Assembly: GCA_963798195.1 (NCBI GenBank)
Contig: CAWCSF010000005.1
Span: forward strand, 310,001 to 374,000
DNA from: CAVSRC01 sp963798195
GTDB lineage: Bacteria; Pseudomonadota; Alphaproteobacteria; Rhizobiales; Kaistiaceae
Direction: 5' to 3'
DNA length: 64,000 nt
The notes under the pieces were generated by a model. The model ran no database searches and had not been told where the DNA came from. It saw nothing but the letters and a program-made list of their open reading frames with translations. The position numbers and the translations under genes are program-made. Below are positions 33,591-42,800 of this stretch, piece after piece. Each line of letters starts with the position of its first letter. Positions within the stretch are counted from its first letter, which is position 1.

Positions 33591-35939
33591 TCAGCCGATG
33601 CGGCGGGCCATCACCGGCTGCGGATCGACTTCCGCGTCATCGACCTGCCCCATGTTCGAGAACAGCAACGCCCGAATCTGGCGCTTCGGCACCGGCACGC
33701 TGAACAGGTAGCCCTGCGCCTCGTCGATGCACTCCTCGGCCGCGACGATTGCGAGCTGCTCCTCGGTCTCGATGCCTTCGACCGTAACCGTAAGGCCAAG
33801 CTCCGCGCTCAGTTTGGCGATGCCGCGGAGCAGGATGAGGGCGCGGTCGCCCGCCTCCAGGTTCTCCAGGAAGAGCCGGTCGATCTTGACCTTGTTGAGC
33901 GGCAGCCCGTGGAGATAGCTGAGGCTCGAGTAGCCGGTGCCGAAATCGTCCAGCGATATCCGGACGCCGAGATCGCGAAGCTGGCGGAGGATCAGCCGCG
34001 TTGCGCGGGTATCCTGGAACAGGACAGACTCGGTGATCTCGATCTCCAGACGACCCGGATTGAGGCCGGTCGCGCCCAGCACGTCGCGGATCGTGTTGAC
34101 GACATTGCCGCGGCGGAACTGATTGGCGGACAGGTTGACGGCAACGCGGACATCCCCGGGCCAGGTCGCGCAGGTCGAGCAGGCCTGGTGCAGCACCCAG
34201 TTGCCGATATCGACGATGAGGCCCATTTCCTCGGCGATCGGGATGAACTCGCTCGGCGGGATCATGCCGCGCAGCGGATGCGGCCAGCGGAGCAGCGCCT
34301 CGCAGGTGGTGACCTTCATGGTCTTCAGGTCGAAGAGCGGCTGGTAGTAAACCTCGAACACGCCGTTCGCGAGCGCGTGGCGCAGGTCGAGCTCAAGGCT
34401 CCGGCGCTCCTGGGCGCGCACGTCCATGCTCGGTTCGAAGAAGCGCCAGGTCCCGCGCTGATCGTTCTTGGCCCAATAGAGGGCCATGTCGGCATTCTTC
34501 AGCAGGTGGTCCGAGCCGGTGGCATCGCGCGGAGCCATCGATATGCCGATCGAGGCGCCGATCACCACCTGGTGGCCGTCGACCTCGTAAGTCTCCGCCA
34601 GCGCGGCGACGACGCGGCGGGCCAGCGTTGCGACCTCGTCCGGTCCGGCCGACGGCGTCTGCACGATGACGAACTCGTCGCCGCCGAAGCGGGCGACGAT
34701 GTCGCTTTCGCGCACGAGCCGACGCAGCCGGTCGGCGACGGCGCGCAGCAGGAGATCGCCGCGCGGGTGGCCGAGCGTATCGTTGACCTGCTTGAACTGG
34801 TCGAGATCGACGAAGAGGACGGCGCTCGGCGGCGTGGTGCCATCGGCCGCCTCGGACGCCTCCATGCGCTCGCGCAACAGAACGCGGTTGGGCAGGCCGG
34901 TCAGTGCGTCGAAGCGAGCCAGATGACTGATCCGGGCTTCCGCCGCGCGGCGCTCGGTCACGTCCTCGATCAGGACAACGCTGCCGCCGTTGGCCATCGT
35001 CTGGAACGCGAGATCGAGCGAGCGGCCCAATTGCGTCGCGATCTGCATGTTGGACGTTTCGAGGCCACTCAGCCGCGCATCGAATTCCTCCACAAGCCGA
35101 TCCAGTTCGGAGCGCAGCAGCACGCCGGCCTCGACGCAATCGCGCAGCAGTTCGCGTCCGGTCTGCCCCTTGCGATCGACGTCGCGCGGCACACCGAGAA
35201 TCTCGGCGAGGCGCTCATTGGTGACGACCAGGCGCCGGTCCCTGTCGAACATGCACAGGCCGTGAGGCATATTGTTCAGGGCCGTGTCGAATTGCATGGC
35301 GAGCTGGGTGACGTCGCGCGTGGCGATGACCGCATCGAGAAGCGTGCCGCGCAGGCGCTGCGAGATGATCCTGAGCGCCGCAAAGAATGGCAGCAGGACG
35401 AGCGCGAAAATCGCGTAGTAGAAACCGCCGGCATAGAACAGCGCCGCGCTGAGCGGGATGCCTTCGCCGATGATCTGCGCCATCACCAGCCGGTCGCTGG
35501 CGAAATTGCGCCCCGGCGTGCCGACCATGTAGGCCAGCGTCACCGCAAAGCTGAACAGCCGGCTGAAGGGATCCTCGGTGAGGTAGAACGTCGAGAAGGT
35601 CCAGCTGCCGAGCAGCACCGCGTGAACGGCTGCGCCGACGATGTAGCGCATCTCCCACCGCTTGAAGGCGGCAATGGTCGTTAGCATCGAGCGCACGCGG
35701 AAATAGCCGGCCATGTCGGCAAAGCGCAGCAACGCGACCGCGGTCAGCGCGAACGCGAAGCCCAGCATGACCCAGCTGGACAATTTCCACGCGATCAGCA
35801 GCACCGCGACGGACGACGCCAGCGCGCCAATGAGGAGCGACTGGCGCAGCTCATACAGCGCGTCGACGAGCGACGCGAAGATGTCCAGCGGTACGGCTGG
35901 CGTTCGTTCTTCGATGGTGGATGTCAAGCGGCCGAACAT
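33591..35939 (-). CDS. Membrane GGDEF-EAL protein (cyclic-di-GMP turnover)
   Basis: A 782-residue signalling protein. About six membrane helices fill residues 20-195, followed by a PAS-like region (FDTALNNMPHGLCMFDRDRRLVV). The GGDEF domain has RFGGDEFVIV near residue 416 with an intact active site. The EAL domain has CEALLRWPHP near 549, VNLSANQF, EITES, LDDFGTGYSSLSYL, KIDR and VEGIET, all complete. Either synthesis or breakdown of c-di-GMP is therefore possible; a signature inhibitory RxxD is not evident. The frame is intact across all domains. It is a single-gene unit with its own terminator. Confidence 0.93.
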   Translation of the reverse strand: MFGRLTSTIEERTPAVPLDIFASLVDALYELRQSLLIGALASSVAVLLIAWKLSSWVMLGFAFALTAVALLRFADMAGYFRVRSMLTTIAAFKRWEMRYIVGAAVHAVLLGSWTFSTFYLTEDPFSRLFSFAVTLAYMVGTPGRNFASDRLVMAQIIGEGIPLSAALFYAGGFYYAIFALVLLPFFAALRIISQRLRGTLLDAVIATRDVTQLAMQFDTALNNMPHGLCMFDRDRRLVVTNERLAEILGVPRDVDRKGQTGRELLRDCVEAGVLLRSELDRLVEEFDARLSGLETSNMQIATQLGRSLDLAFQTMANGGSVVLIEDVTERRAAEARISHLARFDALTGLPNRVLLRERMEASEAADGTTPPSAVLFVDLDQFKQVNDTLGHPRGDLLLRAVADRLRRLVRESDIVARFGGDEFVIVQTPSAGPDEVATLARRVVAALAETYEVDGHQVVIGASIGISMAPRDATGSDHLLKNADMALYWAKNDQRGTWRFFEPSMDVRAQERRSLELDLRHALANGVFEVYYQPLFDLKTMKVTTCEALLRWPHPLRGMIPPSEFIPIAEEMGLIVDIGNWVLHQACSTCATWPGDVRVAVNLSANQFRRGNVVNTIRDVLGATGLNPGRLEIEITESVLFQDTRATRLILRQLRDLGVRISLDDFGTGYSSLSYLHGLPLNKVKIDRLFLENLEAGDRALILLRGIAKLSAELGLTVTVEGIETEEQLAIVAAEECIDEAQGYLFSVPVPKRQIRALLFSNMGQVDDAEVDPQPVMARRIG

Positions 35940-36204
35940 AACTCAAGGCACGGATACAGTTGCGCGCGCATGGCGACACGATGCGATACAGGTCGTGAAG
36001 ATATCGTTCAGGTTTCGCCGAAATTCGCCCGGGCTCGTACCGATCTTGTTCATCAAAGGCGTTAACCCCAAAAACCTTGGTTCAGCGCAATTCCCGGCGT
36101 GCGCCGCCGCCGCATGGCGATTGCGGCCGCCACAACCACACGTCATGATTGAAATGTGGGCGACATCATGTTCGGCCGGATAAGGATGCATTCACCACGA
36201 GGCG

Positions 36205-36227
36205 AGAGGCGTAGGGCCAGCGCCTCT
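36205..36227. repeat. Inverted repeat after the peptide permease operon
   Basis: AGAGGCG (36205-36211) pairs with CGCCTCT (36221-36227), 10 bases beyond the leftward permease stop. It could be a weak terminator, as no U-run follows. The rest of the 298-base gap (35940-36237) has A/T-richer patches and no convincing gene; it must contain the GGDEF-EAL promoter. Confidence 0.45.
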
Positions 36228-36237
36228 GGTCTCGATC

Positions 36238-37107
36238 TCACATGCGGGTGGTTGGAACCAGGCGGGGATCGAGACGGTCCCGCAGGGCGTCGCCAACCAG
36301 ATTGATGGCGAGCACGAGGACCACGAGAAAGATGCCCGGGGCCGCGATGATCCATGGCGCCAGCAGGAAGTACTGGCGACCCACGGACATGATATTGCCC
36401 CAGCTCGGGACGTCGGGCGGTATGCCGACGCCGAGGAAGCTCAGCACCGATTCCGCGATGATCGACGCGGCGCACACGTAGGTCGCCTGCACGAGCAGCG
36501 CGCCGAGCGTATTCGGAAGAATGTGGGTCAGCAGTATGCGTGGCACCGACGCGCCGATCGCCGTTGCGGCAGTCACGAACAGCTGTTCTCTCAACGAGAC
36601 GACAACGCTGCGGATGAGGCGCGCCATGCGCGGCACCTCGGGGACCGTGATGGCGATGATGACGGCGCCGAAGCCGGTTCCCAGGATCGCCGCAAGGGCG
36701 ATCGCCAGCAGAATGCCGGGGATCGCCATCAACCCGTCCATGACCCGCATGATGACCTGGCCTCCGAAGCGGAAGTAGCCAGCACAAAGACCCAGCCCGA
36801 CGCCGACCAGCGTGACGATGAAGCCAACCGTCACGCCCACGATCATGGAGGTGCGGGTGCCGGCGAGGGTTCGCAAGAAGATGTCGCGACCGAGGTGGTC
36901 CGTGCCGAACGGGTGCAGGGGACCGGGCGGCCTGAGCCGCTGGGTCGTGTCGATCGCACCGAAATCGCCGACGAAGAGCGGCGCGAAGACGGCGATCAAC
37001 ACGAAGACAACCAGCAGGCAGATGCCGACGATTGCCGCGCCGCCGAGCGGCGCCGCAATCTGCCGTGTGGCGCGCGGTGGAATCAGTTGGGTGTCGGTCG
37101 CCGTCAT
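36238..37107 (-). CDS. Peptide/nickel-type ABC permease (DppC-like)
   Basis: A 289-residue inner-membrane permease with the N-terminal DppC/OppC extension (PLFVGDFGAIDTTQRLRPPGPLHPFGTDHLGRDIF, the family's conserved FGTDxxGRD). The BPD transport EAA loop reads AIGASVPRILLTHILPN. Six helices are expected. It pairs with the DppB-like permease 7 bases upstream and the binding protein of the same operon. Cargo in this family ranges over di/oligopeptides, opines, glutathione and sugars. No ATP-binding gene follows; the next gene is the GGDEF-EAL protein. Confidence 0.92.
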   Translation of the reverse strand: MTATDTQLIPPRATRQIAAPLGGAAIVGICLLVVFVLIAVFAPLFVGDFGAIDTTQRLRPPGPLHPFGTDHLGRDIFLRTLAGTRTSMIVGVTVGFIVTLVGVGLGLCAGYFRFGGQVIMRVMDGLMAIPGILLAIALAAILGTGFGAVIIAITVPEVPRMARLIRSVVVSLREQLFVTAATAIGASVPRILLTHILPNTLGALLVQATYVCAASIIAESVLSFLGVGIPPDVPSWGNIMSVGRQYFLLAPWIIAAPGIFLVVLVLAINLVGDALRDRLDPRLVPTTRM

Positions 37108-37114
37108 CGCCGGA

Positions 37115-38056
37115 TCAGAACCGGATGCGTGGATCGAAGAGGCCGTAGGTCAGGTCGACCAACAGGTTGACGGCGATGAGAACCCCGGAAAACACCAGCA
37201 GCATGCCCTGTACGACCGGATAGTCGCGCTGAAGTACGGCATCGACGACGAGGCGCCCAACGCCGGGGATGTTGAACACCGTCTCGGTGACCACCACACC
37301 GCCGATCAACGAGGCGAAGCCGATGCCAAGGATCGTGACCACGGGCAAGCCAGCGTTCCTGAGCGCATGCACGATGAGGATGCGGAACGGGCCGAGGCCC
37401 TTTGCGCGGGCGGTGCGGATGTAGTCGGCGTTCAGCGCCTCGAGCATGGAGGCGCGCGTGACACGCGTCAGCAACGCCCCGTAGACGAAGGCCAGCGAGA
37501 CGCTGGGCAAGACCAGCGACCGTAGCGATCCGAAGAGCCCATCGGAAAGCGGCCGGTAGCCCTGCACCGGGAACCAGCCGAGGCTGAGGGAAAACAGATC
37601 GATCAACGTGTAGCCGATGATGAAGACCGGCACCGAAAAGCCAAGGACCGACAGCGCGATCACGATCCGGTCGACGGAGGTTTGCACGCGCCACGCCGCC
37701 AGGACGCCAAGCGGGATGGCGGTGAGCGCGGTGAGAACAGTCGTCGTCAGCGCCAGGAGCAGCGTCGGCTCGATGCGCTGGCCGATCAGGCGCGTCACCG
37801 GCAGGTGCGAAAACACCGAGGTGCCGAGATCCAGCACGACAAGGTGCGATAGCCAGACGACGAACTGAACATGAAGCGGCTGGTCAAGGCCGAGTTCCGC
37901 CCGTATGGCGGCAACCTGGTCGGGCGTCGCTCCGTCGCCGGCGATGATTGCCGCCGGGTCGCCTGGCGCAAGATGGAGCAGCAGGAACACCACCACGACC
38001 ACCACGGCCACCACCGGAATCAGCGACAGCAGGCGGAAGGCGATATAGCGAACCAT
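37115..38056 (-). CDS. Peptide/nickel-type ABC permease (DppB-like)
   Basis: A 313-residue permease beginning MVRYIAFRLLSLIPVVAVVVVVVFLLLHLAPGDPA, the classical DppB/OppB N-terminus with PGDP. TRASMLEALNADYIRTARAKGLG is the EAA coupling loop, and the C-terminus DLTYGLFDPRIRF is the family ending (DPR). It forms the transmembrane channel with the DppC-like partner. It lies 62 bases downstream of the binding-protein gene. Confidence 0.93.
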   Translation of the reverse strand: MVRYIAFRLLSLIPVVAVVVVVVFLLLHLAPGDPAAIIAGDGATPDQVAAIRAELGLDQPLHVQFVVWLSHLVVLDLGTSVFSHLPVTRLIGQRIEPTLLLALTTTVLTALTAIPLGVLAAWRVQTSVDRIVIALSVLGFSVPVFIIGYTLIDLFSLSLGWFPVQGYRPLSDGLFGSLRSLVLPSVSLAFVYGALLTRVTRASMLEALNADYIRTARAKGLGPFRILIVHALRNAGLPVVTILGIGFASLIGGVVVTETVFNIPGVGRLVVDAVLQRDYPVVQGMLLVFSGVLIAVNLLVDLTYGLFDPRIRF

Positions 38057-38118
38057 GGGGAATCCCTAGGGTCGGCCGCGGTGCCGCCCCCAGAGTGGAC
38101 GCCCCGGGAGAGTCCCGT

Positions 38119-39699
38119 CTAGTTGCCCTTCGTGACGTTCCACAGAATCTGAACCGGCGCGTCGATGATGCCGGTCACGTCCTTGCGCCAGGCCGACACC
38201 TGCACGGTCTGGCCACCGCCAACCGCCGGCACGACATCATTGGCCCGCGCCTGCATCTTGACCGCGATGTCCTTGCGCTCTTCATCGGTGTGCGCCGACA
38301 GGAAGGCTGCGCGGAGCTTCTGCATCTCCTCGTCGCACGGCCAGCCGTACCACGCCTTGTCGCAGGCGCCGGTCATGAACACGTTGGTCGCAGGATCCAT
38401 CAGGTCGATCACGCCCCAGCCGGCGTTGAAGATGTGCCAGCCGCCGGCGCTGACCGGGTCCTTCTTCGTCCGCCAGCTGAACGTTGTGGCGATATCGACC
38501 GGGCGATCGTCGACCACGAAGCCGGCTTCCCGAAGCTGCTGGATCGCCACGGTCGCGACATCGTCATGCCACTTGATATCGGTCGGGTGCATAACGACCA
38601 GCGGCGTACCGTCGTAGCCGGCCTCCTTGAGCAAGGCCTTCGCCTTCTCGGTATCGTGCGCCATGATGCGGTCGCTGTTGACGTCGGTCGTATACGGACC
38701 GCCGCAGCCGTACAACGACGGGCAGAGCTTGTAGAGATCGGTGCGGGCGCCGTTGTAGGCCTGCTGGATTTGCGTCTGGTCGATCGCGTACTGGACCGCC
38801 TCGCGGACAAGCACATTGTCGAGCGGCGGCTGCAGGTGGTTGAGCACCAGCTCTGCGTCGATGCCGAGCGAGCCGCGCGGGCCGACGACGATGTCCGGAT
38901 TGTTCTCGACGAGCTTGATCAGGTCGGGCGGAATCGTCTCCAGATAGTCCACTTCGCCTGCGATCAGCGCGTTCACCGCCGAAACGTCGTCGGGAATGAT
39001 GATGCGCTCGATGCGGTCGACGCCGGCAATCTTGCCGCCGGCCATCATGCTCGGCGGTTCCTTGCGCGGAACGTAATTGGGATTCTTGACGAGGACTGCT
39101 TTCGATCCGGGCACCCACTCGTCCATCTTCATCATGTACGGGCCGGAGCCGATCACTTCCTTGATCGGCTTGTCGGATGCTTCCTTGGCCAGGCGCTCAG
39201 GCATCATGAACGGCACGTAGGAGCTGATCTTGCCGAGGGCCGACATGGTCAGTGCCCACGGCTCCTTGAGGACGATCTTGAACGTCTTGTCGTCGGTCTT
39301 CTCGAAGCGATCGAGGTGGCCCTTCAGCACGCCGCCCAGCGTGTCCTTGCTCATCCAGCGCTCGAGCGAGGCGATGCAATCGGCCGAGGTCACCGGCGCG
39401 CCATCCTGCCACTTCAGCCCGTCGCGCAGCGTGAACGCGTAGGTCAGGCCATCCTCGCTGACGGTGTAAGTGTCCACCATCTGCGGCTGAACCTTGTAGT
39501 CCGCGTCCGTCGAGAACAGCGTGTCGTAAACGAGATACGACATGTCGCGCACGGGATAGCTCGTCGACCACAGCGGATCGAGGTGCTGCAGATCACCGGT
39601 CATCTTGATGCGGAGCACACTCTCGGCGAACGCAGGCGCAGCCATGACCGCAAGCGCGGTGACGGCCGCAGCACCGATCTTCAAAAACCGGAACGCCAT
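38119..39699 (-). CDS. Family 5 extracellular solute-binding protein (DppA-like)
   Basis: A 526-residue periplasmic binding protein. The signal peptide is MAFRFLKIGAAAVTALAVMAAPAFA, with the mature start ESVLRIKMTGDLQHLDPLWS. The family signature KWQDGAPVTSADCIASLERW, the region GSGPYMM and the central VREAVQYAIDQTQI identify SBP family 5. Length matches the family (about 530). The start at 39699 follows CTGGGGAGTG; an ATG eight codons upstream is less likely. Which ligand it binds (peptide, sugar or other) is not readable. Confidence 0.93.
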   Translation of the reverse strand: MAFRFLKIGAAAVTALAVMAAPAFAESVLRIKMTGDLQHLDPLWSTSYPVRDMSYLVYDTLFSTDADYKVQPQMVDTYTVSEDGLTYAFTLRDGLKWQDGAPVTSADCIASLERWMSKDTLGGVLKGHLDRFEKTDDKTFKIVLKEPWALTMSALGKISSYVPFMMPERLAKEASDKPIKEVIGSGPYMMKMDEWVPGSKAVLVKNPNYVPRKEPPSMMAGGKIAGVDRIERIIIPDDVSAVNALIAGEVDYLETIPPDLIKLVENNPDIVVGPRGSLGIDAELVLNHLQPPLDNVLVREAVQYAIDQTQIQQAYNGARTDLYKLCPSLYGCGGPYTTDVNSDRIMAHDTEKAKALLKEAGYDGTPLVVMHPTDIKWHDDVATVAIQQLREAGFVVDDRPVDIATTFSWRTKKDPVSAGGWHIFNAGWGVIDLMDPATNVFMTGACDKAWYGWPCDEEMQKLRAAFLSAHTDEERKDIAVKMQARANDVVPAVGGGQTVQVSAWRKDVTGIIDAPVQILWNVTKGN

Positions 39700-39986
39700 G
39701 TACACTCCCCAGCGGACACCCAACCGTGACTGCCTGAAGACACGTCCGCACGCGTTTAGGGTCTCAGGTCGACTTCAAGTCATATGGGACAAGCACTTAC
39801 CGAACGCTAAACCCGTTCTGGTTGCACGAGTGGTGTGCGCGCCCTTTCCCGTGACATCCGCCATATTGGGCGAGACGCAGGCGATTCAAGCTATCGATCT
39901 GGGCAGCCCGGCGGGACCAAGGCGAGAGCAGGGATGTTAATCTCTTGGAAACACCTGTGGCGTCTCCGGCGCAACCGCCGGAATGT

Positions 39987-40670
39987 TCAGGCGGGCACGA
40001 CGCCGCCGTGCGCCTTCGACCATTCGGCCGGGCCGTGGAGAAACTTCTCGACCTCGTCGAGCGTGGCGTCGTCGAAGATCTTCTCGGCGCGGGCGAGCTT
40101 CAGCACGTCCCACCACGTCGCGAGGTAGTGCAGCGTGATGCCGGCGTCGCCGAGCTGTTTCCGCGTGTCGGGGAAGATATCGTAGAAGAAGACGACGAAG
40201 GCATCGTCGACCTTCATTCCGGCGTCGCGCATCGCCTGGCAGAACTTCAGCTTGCTGCCGCCGTCGGTCGCGAGGTCCTCGACCAGCAGCGTACGCGCGC
40301 CTTCCTGGAAATCGCCCTCGATCAGCGCGTTGCGGCCGAAGCCCTTCGGCTTCTTGCGCACGTATTGCATCGGCAGCGACATGCGGTCCGCGATCCACGC
40401 TGCGAACGGAATGCCGGCGGTTTCGCCGCCAGCGATCGAATCGACCCTGGCGAAGCCGATCTCGCTCAGAATTGTTGAGACGGCGAAATCCATCAGTGTG
40501 TTGCGGACATGCGGGAAGGAAATGAGCTTGCGGCAGTCGGTATAGACCGGGCTCGCGAGGCCCGAGGTGAACTTGTAGGGCTCGTCGGCGCGGAAATGCA
40601 CCGCCTTGACCTCGAGCAGCATGCGAGCGGTCAACTCCGCGATCGTCGCCTTGTCGGTAAAGCTCGGCAT
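39987..40670 (-). CDS. pyrE: Orotate phosphoribosyltransferase
   Basis: A 227-residue enzyme joining orotate to PRPP in UMP synthesis. FTSGLASPVYTDCRKLISFP is the orotate-binding N-terminal region, VRKKPKGFGRNALIEGDF the flexible catalytic loop, and TLLVEDLATDGGSKLKFC the PRPP-binding loop (consensus VEDxxTTGGS, here ATDGGS). It is 12 bases downstream of pyrC, so they form one operon. GGAGCGGGGAA precedes the start. The last approximately 30 residues (EKIFDDATLDEVEKFLHGPAEW) are usual for rhizobial forms. Confidence 0.94.
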   Translation of the reverse strand: MPSFTDKATIAELTARMLLEVKAVHFRADEPYKFTSGLASPVYTDCRKLISFPHVRNTLMDFAVSTILSEIGFARVDSIAGGETAGIPFAAWIADRMSLPMQYVRKKPKGFGRNALIEGDFQEGARTLLVEDLATDGGSKLKFCQAMRDAGMKVDDAFVVFFYDIFPDTRKQLGDAGITLHYLATWWDVLKLARAEKIFDDATLDEVEKFLHGPAEWSKAHGGVVPA

Positions 40671-40682
40671 TTCCCCGCTCCT

Positions 40683-41741
40683 CTAGACCGCCCTCAACCC
40701 GTCCACCACCGCCCAGCCGACCGGTGTGTCCGGCTGGAATACCCGTACCTGTTCCGGCGCGCCGGCATCAACCGCGACGAAGCCGCTGTCCACCGGCTTG
40801 GTGCGCGCCAGCGTGATCCGGTCGGTATTCGCCGGCAGCCGGTAGAAGGCAGCGCCGTTGAGCGACACGAACGCCTCCAGCTTGTCGAGCGCCCCCTCCT
40901 CGTCGAAGACCTGCGCCACGCAGGGCAGAGCCACCGGCGCGGTGAAAATGCCCGCGCTGCCGCAGGCGCATTCCTTGGCGCTGACGGCATGGGGCGCGGA
41001 GTCCGTGCCGAGGAAGAAACGCCGGTCGCCGGACGTCGCGGCCCTGCGCAACGCCAGCCGGTGCTCCTCGCGCTTGGCGATCGGCAGGCAATAGAGATGC
41101 GGGCGGATGCCACCCTTGAAAATGGCATTCCGGCTGAACATCAGGTGATGCACCGTGATCGTGGCCGCGAGGTTCTCCTCCGCGGCCATGACGCAATCGA
41201 CCGCCTCCTGCGTTGTGGCGTGCTCCAGCACGATGCGGAGTCCTGGAAAGCGCGCCCGCAGCGGGGTCAGAACGCGCTCGATGAACACCTTCTCCCGGTC
41301 GAAGATATCCACCGCCGGGTCGGTAACCTCGCCATGCACAAGCAGCGGCATGCCCGCCGCCTGCATGGCCTCCAGAACGCGGCTGACCTTGCCCATGTCA
41401 GTGACGCCGGCCTCCGAATGGGTGGTCGCACCGGCGGGGTAGAGCTTCACCGCGGTCACTTCGCCGGACTTCGCACCCTCGGTGATCGTCGCCGGGTCGG
41501 TGTCGTCGGTGAGGTAGAGCGTCATCCGCGGCTGGAAGGCATGCCCGGCCGGGAGAGCGGCCACGATGCGCCCGCGATAGGCGCGGACATCGGCCAGCGT
41601 GCGCACCGGCGGCACGAGATTCGGCATGATGATGGCACGGCCGAAGACGGCGGCGCTCGCCGGGAGCGTCGCCTTCAGCATCGCCCCGTCGCGAACGTGC
41701 AGGTGCCAGTCGTCCGGCCGGATGATCTCGATTCGGTCCAT
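40683..41741 (-). CDS. pyrC: Dihydroorotase (class II)
   Basis: A 352-residue zinc amidohydrolase closing carbamoyl-aspartate to dihydroorotate. IIRPDDWHLHVRDGAML has the metal HxH pair (HLH). KLYPAGATTHSEAGV provides the carboxylated Lys, LLVHGEVTDPAVDIFDRE and VLEHATTQEAVD the His ligands, and FLGTDSAPH the Asp. The length of about 350 fits E. coli-type PyrC. In-frame TGA just upstream forces the ATG at 41741. The Shine-Dalgarno-like AAAGGAG directly abuts that ATG, an unusually short spacing, and the start lies in a small hairpin. Confidence 0.95.
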   Translation of the reverse strand: MDRIEIIRPDDWHLHVRDGAMLKATLPASAAVFGRAIIMPNLVPPVRTLADVRAYRGRIVAALPAGHAFQPRMTLYLTDDTDPATITEGAKSGEVTAVKLYPAGATTHSEAGVTDMGKVSRVLEAMQAAGMPLLVHGEVTDPAVDIFDREKVFIERVLTPLRARFPGLRIVLEHATTQEAVDCVMAAEENLAATITVHHLMFSRNAIFKGGIRPHLYCLPIAKREEHRLALRRAATSGDRRFFLGTDSAPHAVSAKECACGSAGIFTAPVALPCVAQVFDEEGALDKLEAFVSLNGAAFYRLPANTDRITLARTKPVDSGFVAVDAGAPEQVRVFQPDTPVGWAVVDGLRAV

Positions 41742-41835
41742 CTCCTTTCGAGATCACACGAGCGGCCGTCTGCCGCAACCGCAATTGATCGCAGCGTGTC
41801 GATGTGCAACATGCCACGCAACGCGGGAATCACCG

Positions 41836-42793
41836 ATGCGCGCCATGGACACGATCGCCGGCAACGATGCCCCCGGGCAGCAGGCGGGCTTCCATTTCGC
41901 CGACGCCGTCATCGACCGCAGCCGCTCCCGCGGCCACTGCTTCTGCCTCGGTCTCGACCCCCACCTCGCCATGATCCCGGCTGCTTTCCGGCAGGGCGAC
42001 ATGAATTGGCGCGCGCCCGAGACGATCGCGGCGATCGAGAATTTCCTCACCGCCGCCATCGACATCGCCGCGCCGCAGGTCGTCGCCGTAAAGCCGCAGA
42101 GCGCCATGTACGAGCGGCTCGGTTCGGCCGGCATCGCGCTTCTGGAGCGCGTCGTCGCCCACGCCCATGACCGGGACCTGCTGGTCGTTCTCGACGCCAA
42201 GCGCAACGACATCGGATCGACCGCCGAGGCGTACGCCGAGGCCTATCTGACGCCGGACAGCCCCAACCCGGTCGAGTGCATGACGGTCAATCCGTACATG
42301 GGTGTTGATACGCTGGAGCCGTTCCTGAAGCTGTGCCGCGCCCATGGCCGGGGCGTCTTCGTGCTGGTCAAGACGAGCAATCCAGGCTCCGGCGATTTCC
42401 AGAATCTGAAGACGGGCAACAGCACGCGTTTACGGCAGCGTCGCTCTCGCGCTGAGGCCGATCGCCGAAACGCTGACCGGCGAAAGCGGCTGGTCGTCGC
42501 TCGGCGTGGTCGTCGGCGCGACCTATCCCGAGGAAGCGCGTGACATTCGCACCTTGCTCCCGAACGCGCTCTTCCTTCTGCCCGGCTTCGGCCACCAGGG
42601 CGGAGACGCCAGGCAGATCGCCACCGCCCTCATGCCTGGCCCGCGCGTGCGGGAGGGCGGCCTGATCAGTTCGTCGCGTGCCACGCTCTTCCCTCCGGAA
42701 GCGGCGGAGGGCGCGTACGATACCTGGAAGGCCGCGTTCGAGGACACGCTCTCCCGCCATGTCGCAGCGGTGGCGGAGAGCCTGAAGCGCTGA
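41836..42793 (+). pseudogene. pyrF: Orotidine 5'-phosphate decarboxylase, frameshifted
   Basis: The last step of UMP synthesis. The long-type (PyrF2) signature is present: GHCFCLGLDPHLAMIP, VAVKPQSAMYERLGSAGI, VVLDAKRNDIGSTAEAYAEAYL and MTVNPYMGVDTLEPFL. After VLVKTSNPGSGDFQNLKTGNST the frame breaks near 42425-42430. VYGSVALALRPIAETLTGESGW through VVVGATYPEEARDIRTLLP to SLKR continues in the +1 frame. Adding back one CG unit (ACGCGTTT to ACGCGCGTTT) gives a 319-residue protein. Because pyrF is needed for uridine prototrophy, a sequence error is more likely than real loss. It is divergent from pyrC. Confidence 0.88.
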
Positions 42794-42800
42794 GGCCGGC

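Noticed and set aside
33582..35684. 700-codon open frame antisense to the GGDEF-EAL gene
   Set aside because: Antisense of a fully conserved multi-domain gene, no recognisable domain of its own.
35943..36191. 82-codon minus-strand frame in the gap before the GGDEF-EAL gene
   Set aside because: No start signal, odd composition with many Cys and His, and it overlaps the likely promoter.
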